From positions 1 to 12,412 of the forward strand of contig JABANP010000910.1 in NCBI GenBank assembly GCA_013115135.1: a stretch of DNA of 12,412 nt, in the 5' to 3' direction. Position 1 is the stretch's first letter. Every line of letters starts with the position of its first letter. This document shows, piece after piece, positions 1 to 8,117 of the stretch. The stretch is from Perkinsus olseni (Eukaryota; Perkinsozoa; Perkinsida; Perkinsidae). The position numbers were made by a program, and so were the translations under genes. Under the pieces are notes generated by a model. It had not been told where the DNA came from and searched no databases. It worked only from the letters and a program-made list of their open reading frames with translations.

Positions 1-173
1 TAGGGTCTCACCGGGCTGACAATCAATCGTGACTGGATCATATATGGTGATGACTCACTACCATAGCTTCCAGGCGAACTCCCTGATGCTGCCCATCAGC
101 AAGATGGGCGATGGGGTCCAAGGATCTGAGCAACAAGTCATCATGTTTGTAATCATCACGAAAGATGTGCCGT

Positions 174-1167
174 CTACAGCAGTGTGAGTTCAGAGCGAAC
201 GTCTTCGATGTCAATTCCACCACCACCATCCGCAGCAGCTGCTGCCGAGGTATGGTGGTAAGGATTCATACGTAGGAATACACTCGACCTCGCCGAGGCC
301 CCTCCATCATAATTAGCAGCATCAGTCGCCTTAAGTTCAGTGAAGCCTTTACGTCGGGCGGACCAGCCACAGTACTGAACACCAAGAGACCATTTCCATA
401 GCGTCAACAATGATGAGGTATTACCGCACAGGCAGCGATAAGGATACAGACGATACCCAATAACCCTCCGCTGAGGCCTCCAATAAGGCCAACATATATT
501 GCCAAAGAATTGTTGTCCTTAGAGCCCTCATTGGTGGAGTTCGATGGTTGGGTAGTGGTTGTAGTTACCTACACTGAGATCCCTTGACGTTATAGATCGA
601 AATTAGTACCTGTGAATCAGTAGATGATGGTGGTGTACTAGATGGCATCCGAGTCGTGGGGAGGGCCGAATCCAGAGCTAACAACGCACAATGATGGAAG
701 AGCGTACGAACATGTACAATTTTACCAAGATCGGCAACAACTAGTGCACCCAGAGATATCTCATCGCTAGCCGTGAAGACTTTGAGACTGTATTGACCTG
801 GCTCCAGAGTATTAGCTTCAATAGTGAAGATCTGATGATGATGATGATGATGATGCCAAAGCTGGAGATGATGAAGCGAGATAAGCATTACTACCCATTC
901 CTCGCCGGGCATGTCTAATTGCTGCGTCCCACCCAATGGCCGATCATCCTTTGGTACACGTAGTGTATTAGACGACCTGAGTAGTAAAGCCGCTCCGCCA
1001 GTACTGCATACTATCATGCATGCACATCGTTATTACGCTCCTTTAGGTAAACCGTCCTCACCATATGCTATAAGGGAATCTGTATCCTTCATCCCAACAG
1101 CCTGTACTGCTATTGAACAAACATCACCATGAAGATCACACGCGTAGTTACCAGATCCGAGGAATTG
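174..1167 (-). CDS. Single-pass membrane protein, 5' end not resolved
   Basis: I do not recognise the family. Exons chain in phase on the minus strand as 1167-1062, 1010-895, 831-726, 677-610, 568-425 and 374-174 (stop TAG). The introns of 51, 63, 48, 41 and 50 nt all start GT and end AG. The predicted order is an ectodomain with several cysteines (NYACDLHGDVCS, then VCSTGG), a beta-rich stretch (IFTIEANTLEPGQYSLKVF), a Ser/Thr/Pro-rich stalk (SSTPPSSTDSQ followed by five Thr), one membrane segment rich in Gly (GLIGGLSGGLLG, then IVCILIAACA), and a cytoplasmic tail starting with ARRKGF that contains poly-Ala and poly-Gly runs. Arg/Lys just after the membrane segment fits a type I orientation. 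The first exon opens in phase after a CTCAG acceptor at 1168, so start and signal peptide must lie further upstream. Role unknown; a surface receptor or adhesin-like protein is inference. Confidence 0.75.
833..855 (-). repeat. (CAT)n microsatellite at an intron 3' end
   Basis: Seven and a third copies of CAT (read on the minus strand) sit directly against the CAG acceptor at 832-834 of the membrane-protein gene. Unspliced, they would read as a run of seven His. The flanking exons join in phase without them (GAG GAA TGG to ATC TTC ACT), so I assign the repeat to the intron. Confidence 0.7.
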
Positions 1168-1243
1168 CTGAGATCCAGGAAGCAACACGTTTCACCACCC
1201 TCCAATACCACCATTCAAGACGCGCTCCGCCGCATCGCATCAG

Positions 1244-1459
1244 TCAACTGGGAGTGTTGGGTGAGACTGTGGTGTAAATTAGCCCGAGACCCGAAGACCA
1301 GCAGACATCGCCAGGATGTCCAACACACTTCGGGCCAGCGGCCAATACAACACCGCAGTCACATTGCCTGGCACGCAAGCACACAGGCAATGTCTCCCAG
1401 ATAACTAACCAAGGGTAAAAGAAAAATTTCCTCGGAACCGGCCCGGAAGACCTTCTCAC
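1244..1459 (-). other. Possible upstream Cys-rich exon sequence
   Basis: This stretch lies just upstream of the resolved part of the minus-strand membrane-protein gene. It stays open for 71 codons and encodes a Cys-containing segment (QCDCGVV, then CVGHPGDVCW), which would suit an ectodomain. A pyrimidine-rich tract ending GGTTAG at 1408-1413 on the minus strand could be a splice acceptor. I could not find a combination of splice sites that joins it in phase to the exon starting at 1167, so it may instead be non-coding. Confidence 0.25.
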
Positions 1460-1906
1460 GCCGGGTTCCGCTCCTTACAACCACGAACGCAACATATCGT
1501 TGCTACCACTTTGGTCGATTACGGGGGCGCGCGAATAGCTCGCGCACAAACGATGCTTGCTACGCTTGCTTGAACTTGCTCCAGGCAAAGCCCGGACCTT
1601 CACTCCACAGTCTTACCCTTGACGACGCTTCCGCTAAGCTCCTTGAGTACTCCATCTCATGCGGCATGGTCAGTGCTAACGATAGTGATGTGATGCATCT
1701 TAACCGCAACAGGCGCATCTGACCATCTGCTAGCAACGACTACACTGTCTTTAACTATAGGCTCCAGGGCGCGCGCCTTCTTTTGCGGGCGAGCGCTTTT
1801 TACATGCGCATCTCGAAACGGGCATTGCGATAAACGAACTGGCTCAAGGACATGAGCTTCTTGGATACTATGCTTTTAGAGTTTTCATCTTCATTTTCGA
1901 TACTCC
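1460..1906. other. Intergenic region between divergent genes
   Basis: No convincing coding sequence on either strand. It should hold the promoters of the minus-strand membrane-protein gene and the plus-strand HAD gene. A short GC-rich hairpin is visible (GCGCGA at 1529-1534 pairing with TCGCGC at 1540-1545). A pyrimidine stretch followed by AG at 1871-1879, 28 bp before the HAD start codon, could serve as a cis- or trans-splice acceptor; this is inference. Confidence 0.5.
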
Positions 1907-3663
1907 ATGTTCGGCCCATTAAAGATCTCTGCCACTGCAGTTAAGAAGACTCTGAGTAACACTGCTGCCACCACTCCGGAACAAGGCCCAACTGCTACTG
2001 ACTGGGTTCCGCTATCGTCTGACTACCTTCCCGAGGCCTACATCACCGGCGCTAAGGTGCGTTGGTCAGCTGGTTTTACTTGAAAGTTGTATTGCCGACA
2101 GATTCTGGGTCAAGGCACTGATGACGTTGACGGTCCTGAGATCGCCACCAAGCTCTCACCAATACTCAGGAGCAGCTCCAGTCTGTTTTCGTTCTCACTT
2201 GGGTGGTCTACCGGTGTTCCTCAGGCCCACAACTCTCTCCAAGAATCTCTGCTGGGGACGTCAGTGCTGGTGAGTCTCTCCGGTCTGTTGCTCGTTAACC
2301 CGTGCTTTCTGTGCAGGTCGCGGCCGTCAGCTACTCTTTTTCGTCGACTGGGACGACACCATCCTTCCAACTACTTGGCTACGTACTTTTATCTAGCTCG
2401 GTATTAGACTGCGATCTCGCTCCAGATGTTTCTCATCAGGTGGGTGTAAGTATCTCACTAACTCCATCGCACAAATGGAGCAAATCGTTGCCAGGCAGGG
2501 TGGAAGTACGGCCGTTTTCGTGATTTCGTCTAGCCGGTGATGCAGTCCTTTATAGGTGTGAAGCTTCCAAGTTCGGTTCGTAGAGATCTCTCAGTTATCG
2601 AGGATTACGCCCTTGATCTGCTTCAGAAATGCTGTGATTTGGGTAGAGTTCTCGACGGACCCCATCTTGCCCGAGTAGTTCTTGTCTTTCAGGCTCTACA
2701 GCGATCGTTACCAATTCCTCCGCGAACTGGATACCGTTCACAGCCAAGCATTACCTACCTCGTCTTATACCTGTTTTGGAATCTATTCCATGCGTATCCG
2801 CGAGACCGCAACTGCCTGATAACGTACGTGCAGATCATACATCGGGCTTGCTACTGCGTGTTTCTCAGCTCTCAGCCCAGGCAGCTACTTGTATGGCGAG
2901 TTCATGGAAAACGATCAAATTTCAGGAAATGGCATGTGCTTATAATACGGATTTTGACTGTAAGTTTCTTACGATGTTTTTGCTTCTTGCTCTACACCGG
3001 TTCTTCAGGCATTGTATCCATAGGGGACGGATTCGCTGAGCGAACTGCCGTAATGGAGCTCCGCGATATTTTTCCGAAGTGTACATGTAAGTTGGTGCTG
3101 TGAGATCGGGCTGCCCGTACTCATTCCACACGTAGTCTTGACCGACAAAAGTAAGAGTTCATCGATAGGTAAAGCTGTGCGTTTCATGACTCAACCCAAT
3201 ATTTACATGCTGAGAGATGAGATTCGCCAGACTCTGGCCAACTTGGACGAGATAGCGGACGTGGAAGGTATTTCAATTGTCGCTTGTTTAAACATGTGTC
3301 ACGGAAGGCTAGTTTTGTTTAGCGTCTATTCCGGACATTGCCAAGGTTAGTCAACTTCCTCGCGGTTTTGACGTGCATCTACTTCACGACGGCAGGATGA
3401 GGCATCAAATGGTGAGGCTGCGACAGCACGTTGCGCAAACTGGCGCTACGGGGTAGGCATTTTTCTCTCCAGGTGCCTTGGCATCAGTCTGCGGACCTTT
3501 CTGGAGTCTCGGTTTTCCCGTTCCAGAGTGCGTAGCCGTCATCCCTGGATGTAGTGCAATGATAAATCGAGAGCGGTTCCTCGGTGCTCATCGGTCGCGT
3601 CTTCTTCAGGCCCGATCGACTGTTATAATTGGTATCTATACTTCGCCCAGCTGGTGGGTGTGA
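1907..3663 (+). CDS. HAD-superfamily protein, protist DWDDT family
   Basis: Likely a haloacid-dehalogenase-fold phosphatase-like protein; substrate unknown. Exons chain in phase: 1907-2056, 2102-2269, 2331-2382, a short exon starting at 2426, one ending at 2642, 2693-2823, 2869-2959, 3009-3086, 3136-3267, 3323-3345, 3396-3411 and 3473-3663 (TGA), giving about 384 aa. HAD motif I is FFVDWDDTILPTTWL, with both catalytic Asp. Motif II is AIVTN followed by SSANW. A Lys suitable for motif III is in WKTIKF, and SIGDGFAERTAVMELR is motif IV. SARP and a late K-A-V-R-F...L...L segment complete the family pattern. The start ATG follows an in-frame TAG at 1877. Exon 4 is uncertain (2426-2439, or 2426-2505 joined to 2546), as are exons 10-12; without their splicing the frame stops at 3350. 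The 45-nt intron 2824-2868 is in frame and stop-free. Confidence 0.85.
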
Positions 3664-4680
3664 ACGAGTGTCTGCTCATCGCGGCAGTATTTTTACCTGA
3701 TGACATGCATGATCGGACTCAACGTGGATGATTTGATGATCTCCTCTCTCAGTTGTATAGTAGATTGTGTGTAGCGGAACTCCTCTGCGTTTCTTCAGCT
3801 ATTTAGCGAACGCATGAGCGGTAGACTGTTGAAGCTACCTAAGTGGGATATAAGTGGTGTTGCGTCATAGTGGCCCTCACTGCAGGGTTAATTAACGTAG
3901 CGATTTATGGGAGGGGCTCAGAAATAGATGAATACCAATATATACGATATACATAATAAAACTACCACAAGGTAATGCTGAGAGTTCTAAAGAAAGATGT
4001 AAGGAACACAAGGATCATTTTCCATGCTACTTGAAACGGCTTATTTTACAACCAGTCCCACAGGAATGATGTGGTGACAGTTTTTGCGTAATTGTGACCA
4101 GGTCGCATGGATCGGAGCTACTAGAATGCTGCTACAGATCCAACTGATTGATCGAACTACGTTGCTGCCGAGTACCGGTACGGCCCGTGAGAGAAGTTGT
4201 AGTGATTGTGCCAAGGTATTAGTTGAAGCGTACATCTAGGGACAGTTGGTCTCCGTCTACCCGCGCAGCCGGTCCTTTTTCGATGCGCGCAATTGAAGTT
4301 AAGGTCAAAGACCAGTAGCTTCTACTGCTAGAAACGTAACTAGTCACGTCGCATAATAGATTATTCGAGCCACTAATATAACGTCAATCTCAACTAGTCC
4401 AATACGGAAATAGCACCCCCAACGGGTCGAGCTGGGTCACTCGTGGGCAGCATACTGTGGATATGCTTGCTCACTACGGTGCGCGAGCTACAGGGTCTCG
4501 TTGTGGTCTACAATTTGTCAAGATCCAGTCAACCAGGAGAGTTCACTTCAAAGGTACCTGCAAGATCATCCAAAACAGGGGGTTTCCTTTCTCCTTAAAA
4601 AAATCCAATGCGGCGGCGACGGTACAGTGCTCACCTACGGCGGTGAGCCCCTTCATTGAGGGCTCAGCCGTCGACACGCG
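3664..4680. other. Intergenic, no recognisable gene
   Basis: Only short ORFs with no family signature are present. An AT-rich patch lies near 3925-3975. A 64-codon minus-strand ORF (4041-4235) and a 75-codon plus-strand ORF (4457-4684) show no motif, and I found no splice-consistent extension for either. Confidence 0.5.
4629..4665 (+). promoter_or_regulatory. Two overlapping, mutually exclusive hairpins
   Basis: GCTCACC (4629-4635) pairs with GGTGAGC (4642-4648) across a 6-nt loop. GAGCCC (4645-4650) pairs with GGGCTC (4660-4665) across a 9-nt loop. The two stems share 4645-4648 and cannot form together. They end 16 nt before an ATG that starts a signal-peptide-like sequence. A regulatory role is inference. 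Confidence 0.35.
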
Positions 4681-5084
4681 ATGAGAGCTTTCGCAATCCT
4701 TTCGCTATCGTTTGTAACATGATCGGACACCGTCGGTTGTCGAACACATTTACCTCTCACGGTGACTTCTACGGCCCAATCGGAGTGTACGTCCGGGGAA
4801 GAGCGAAAAATCAGGAGCTACTGTTTGCTCGTATGATTACACTAGGTATCTGCACCAAACTCTGTCGGAAGGGTTTGCCTCGGACTGCCGTACTAGAAAG
4901 CATTTTGCGCGTTTCTCACGAGCAAAATCACGTTGGGAGACAGCTTGTTGTGACATTTTCGCGTACCACTCCTTCCAGACATCAGAGCGCAACAACGCCG
5001 CACCGGGATAAGATGGCTTGTCGACTGTACTCGAACAGGATCACTTATGTAGTGATTTCCTTTCGTTCACAAGAGTACTTTTGA
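4681..5084 (+). CDS. Possible small secreted protein, splicing unresolved
   Basis: ATG at 4681 opens MRAFAILSLSFVT, which looks like a signal-peptide core, but TGA follows after 13 codons, immediately after a GTAACA that could be a splice donor at 4714. Downstream, two other frames are long and open. One runs to 5084 and includes GDFYGPIGVYVRGRAKNQ. Another runs through about 5010 and is Cys-containing (SRWETACCDIF). I could not choose an acceptor on sequence alone; candidates are AG at 4801 and CAG at 4814. No family recognised. It could be a short-exon secreted protein, a decayed gene, or chance. Confidence 0.25.
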
Positions 5085-5463
5085 CAAAACCCTAAACCGT
5101 GATGAGGAGTTGTATACCCCACCCTAATGGAGGTTTAGTCAGTACAGTCATGTACTCGACTTCGATGATCCATCCTCTACGAGGTCAGGGCGTGGGTATT
5201 GCTGAGCGGTTAACTTGAAGCGAATAACCTCGGATCTTGGTGTTGATCTGACGTGGGATGGTTTCCCAAAAACGGAATTTGCTTCCACGTCCGTGAGACT
5301 CTGCGTGGTCCACTACTGAACACGACCATCTTCTTGAGTTCCGTTGGCACGAGATGGTGGCATAGTGGCCCCAAGCCAGCGGTCGATCCCGGAGAGCATC
5401 GTCCCTTCTGGTCGATCTCTTCTGATCCCTCAGAAGGTATAAACTCTTTAATGAGCGAATCCC
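5085..5463. other. Intergenic, nothing recognised
   Basis: A 122-codon plus-strand ORF and a 96-codon minus-strand ORF overlap here. Neither has a recognisable motif, and the plus-strand one runs into the dispersed repeat at 5464-5600, which argues against it being a gene. Confidence 0.4.
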
Positions 5464-5600
5464 GAGTGAATCCATTTCAACTTTTTTTAAGGCCTTACAT
5501 CCGAGCTACGAACACTCTCAATCTACTGCCGTGCGAACTCACAATGCGGGCGAAATACCATTCCTCGCGATTCTACTTTTTTCCTCAGAAAACCGACTTT
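5464..5600 (+). repeat. Dispersed repeat, deletion derivative
   Basis: From CGAGCTACGAACACTCTC at 5502 to about 5600 this matches the arms of the fold-back element at 10458-10922, with a few substitutions and a 13-nt deletion after CTCACAAT. Upstream it also carries GAGTGAATCCATTT (5464-5477), which in the full element lies inside the loop at 10594-10607, and then jumps to CAACTTTTTTT, which corresponds to 10776 onward. It is therefore a copy of loop plus right arm with an internal deletion of roughly 170 nt. Confidence 0.85.
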
Positions 5601-5717
5601 GCGCAGCGAATCCCGGCGTAGAGAGTGAATAATTCGCCGCGGATTTCGCCGCGCCATCGGTCTCGTCGAATTCAGCAACATCGAGAACCTCTACACAACC
5701 TTTCTGGACCTAAGGAA

Positions 5718-5735
5718 GTCACGTGTCGTCACGTG
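5718..5735. promoter_or_regulatory. Tandem GTCACGTG pair
   Basis: GTCACGTG occurs at 5718-5725 and again at 5728-5735, one helical turn apart, in the presumed 3' flank of ALG11. CACGTG is the core bound by many bHLH factors. Function here is unknown and the pair may be chance. Confidence 0.3.
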
Positions 5736-5815
5736 CCAGTTCCATCCTTTAGAGCGGCCACTCGGTACTAACACAACACCCCTCGCCACATCTATGGACA
5801 ACTTTCCGAAAAAAT

Positions 5816-7978
5816 TTACTTCACAATCTCACTCAACTTGGCTGCAAAAACATCGCCAAACTCAGCATCATTGTTGAACGAATCTAGTTTCTTCGCAGCT
5901 TTATCTCGCAGACACGTTATCTTCTGGCTGGACCATCCACTCAGAACTCCCACGATCGCGGCAGCGTAGCCATCCTGAACAAGGTGACCACAAGTGTGCA
6001 CTTACAAGACCGTCCTCGCGCTCACAGCGTCCTCAGCCAGAAAGCCAACAGCGTCGGCGCCGGACCCAACGATGTCATCTCTCGGTCCTCCCGAATCGTT
6101 AGCCACTACGACGCATCCAGCTGACATGAACTCGAGCAGAGCGATTCCGAAGTGCTCATCTTTCATCGTGTGTATGGCAACCTAACGAGCATCGTGAACC
6201 CGATCAGCCATACTGGGAACCTACCCGTGCCCGGTTGAGTTCCGCAAGGACTTCCGGCCAGGGGGCATTGACCTTGAATAATACATTATCCTCGATTCCG
6301 AGTCTGATACAAACTCCCCATTCCGAAGTGTTCTAGCGTAACCGTCGAGTTACCGCCCGGCTTCGCCTTTCAACTCCTGTAACAATGCCTGATCATCCGC
6401 CACGTTCGGTCGTACCGCGCCCATCATTGTCATCTTTGCCGAGGGGACACGTGTCAATACCTGGGCGTGCCAAGACAGGTGGAGGGCCTAGAGCCAAGTC
6501 TTACCTTGGCGAATGCTTCCAATTGAAGTGATTGGTTCTTTTCCCTTCTGAACTGACTCAACGATACCACCAGGTTGGGCCGCAAATCGGACCCCCGTCG
6601 GGGACCCTCACCACTGCCCCTTCTGAGATCAGCCGGAGGGTACACGACAGTCGTGGGTACTTGCCAGATTGCTTTAATACGAGAATCTGGCGACGACATA
6701 AGAGAGCTATTTGCCTCTGCTCCCAACCTGTCCATGTCGAGTTGGTGAGCACAACGCTCGCGAAGCGACCGGCGTATCCATAAGCCTTGAGAAATGCCCG
6801 ATAATAGAGGGACTTCAATTTCGTCAGAATGGGTGATGACGCTACAGCCAACGAGTTGTTGTACCTGATCGAACCGGCCTGATGCACAAGAGGCATCCGA
6901 TACCTCACATGGCAGTCCCGCTGGTCACTCGGGCTAGCATGTCACGGCTCATGGTCGGGTAATGAACATAGGCGGCGATTCGAACATTCGGGCCGCAAGC
7001 GAGGCGAACGAAAGGGTATATGAATGCCTGAAGGGACCTGGAGCCAAGCAGTTTCTTTGAAAGTGCATCCTACCTGACCAACCGTGTCGACAAATACGTG
7101 CCTCGGCTTCTCATTGACGAAGCCAGTCATCGCAACCAAGGCGGCACCCAGCGATTGACCTGCAGAAGAAGGATGCTTAAACGGCACACGAGAAAAGATC
7201 ACATATTGTCGTAGCCCTGTACTACCAATAACCGTTAAGGTAGGCCATGGGTCGACTCGAAGCAGCCGAGTGAAGCGCACGGCAACGAATCTGATACGCT
7301 TGGACGATCCCGAGGGCAAGCGAATGCCGAAGCGATCGGACACACCGCGAAGTACCTGATTGAGAATACACTAAAAAAATAAAAAGGTGACTATCATGTG
7401 ATACTCATCATTGGCAGTCATGTGGCTACTGACTATCTGTAGAGCTCACGTCTGGTACCGCATGTCTTAGACAAATCAAAATAACACGGAATTAGGACAC
7501 ACGGGAGACACCGCGCGTTCAACCACATTTTTCTAAAGGCACAGTTAAAAAACCCGCGAGCTCAATGACAACTGCACATCATCCCTTGCCCAGAGAGGGC
7601 TTTCTGAGGAGTGGTTGGGCGGAAGTGTTACTGCTTGACCGACCTTGTTAACACTGCTCTTCTCGTCTGTGTAGATGACTATCTCGCCCTCTCTATTAGC
7701 TCTGAGCAAGCCAAGCACAGCTGCCCAGAGGACCCTCTCTCCCCCTCCGCCAGAAGCACAGTCAGGATGGAAGAAATACGCGAGTGTCGGCCTTTGCTTC
7801 TTCTAAAATGAGTCTAGATGGACCAATGTCTCGTCATATCCGCAACTACCTGGGGCCTCGGTAGAATCCTGACGAAAACGGCCAATGCCAAAGAGGTGGC
7901 CAGGACCACAACCAGTTGTAATGGCACAAGGGCTAGTCGGAGGAATGCTCGTAGCCTCGAACGGCTCAGATAATTCAT
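5816..7978 (-). CDS. ALG11: ALG11 alpha-1,2-mannosyltransferase
   Basis: GDP-Man:dolichyl-PP-GlcNAc2Man3 alpha-1,2-mannosyltransferase; it adds the fourth and fifth mannoses to the lipid-linked N-glycan precursor on the cytosolic ER face. Eleven exons chain in phase: 7978-7850, 7802-7644, 7355-7226, 7159-7074, 7027-6909, 6864-6728, 6686-6505, 6460-6354, 6303-6225, 6181-6026 and 5974-5816 (TAA), giving 480 aa, close to the family's usual 490 or so. Seen in order: an N-terminal hydrophobic anchor (ALVPLQLVVVLATSLALAVF), the GT-B N-domain motif FHPDCASGGGGERVLW, GQSLGAALVA, FVDTVGQ, YVHYPTMSRDML, YNNS, NSTWTD, VVYPPADL, SLSQFRREKNQ, LGIEDNVLFKVNAP, then HTMKDEHFGIALLEFMSAG with the retaining EX7E pair, NDSGGPRDDIV and GFLAED. 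I chose the ATG at 7978; a GTG six codons upstream is in frame. Introns are 41-66 nt except intron 2 (288 nt). Intact and apparently functional. Confidence 0.97.
7356..7643 (-). other. Atypically long ALG11 intron
   Basis: This separates exon 2, ending YTDEKSSVNK, from exon 3, starting VLRGVSDRFGIRLP. It is 288 nt against 41-66 for the other nine, with a non-consensus GTCGGT donor. The acceptor is strong: a T-rich tract then CTCAATCAG. Alignment of the flanking motifs with the family leaves almost no residues missing, so a coding exon inside is not required. The frame does stay open for about 30 codons past the donor. Confidence 0.75.
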
Positions 7979-8117
7979 CCTCGAGTTAGTCGGCACAAAA
8001 ATGAACCCTACGACCCGCTCCTGCTCATCTCAATATAAAGTAACACTACGCCTCGTCGTGACACAGAAACTTCACTGAAACGATGATGCTGTACCAGCCC
8101 TTGACGGGTTATGTTAA
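7979..8117 (-). promoter_or_regulatory. Short ALG11 upstream region
   Basis: These 139 bp between the upstream gene's stop and the ALG11 start must hold the upstream gene's 3' end and the ALG11 5' flank. A CTTTATATTG stretch (minus strand, near 8033-8042) is the only TATA-like sequence. There is room for a very compact promoter, or for co-transcription with trans-splicing; neither is shown. Confidence 0.3.

Noticed and set aside
565..1017. A 150-codon minus-strand ORF with a seven-His run as one continuous protein
   Set aside because: Splicing out 832-894, 678-725 and 569-609 joins exons in phase and links to a membrane segment and tail; the His run is better explained as intronic CAT repeats.
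1839..1848. CTGGCTCAAG, similar to the 3' end of dinoflagellate/Perkinsus spliced leader
   Set aside because: Only nine of ten terminal bases agree and the rest of the leader is absent, so chance is likely; searching for a full leader relic upstream of many genes would decide.
4041..4235. 64-codon minus-strand ORF as a gene
   Set aside because: No motif, no signal peptide, no phase-consistent splice partner.
5090..5098. CCCTAAACC as a telomere-like repeat
   Set aside because: A single copy with no tandem array is not evidence of telomeric sequence.
5253..5621. 122-codon plus-strand ORF as a gene
   Set aside because: Its 3' half lies in the dispersed repeat also found at 10458-10922, and no recognisable domain is present.
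6558..6908. Long minus-strand ORF inside ALG11 read through without splicing
   Set aside because: ALG11 motifs jump frame at exact GT-AG boundaries (6728/6686), so the rest of this ORF is intron read-through or shadow frame.
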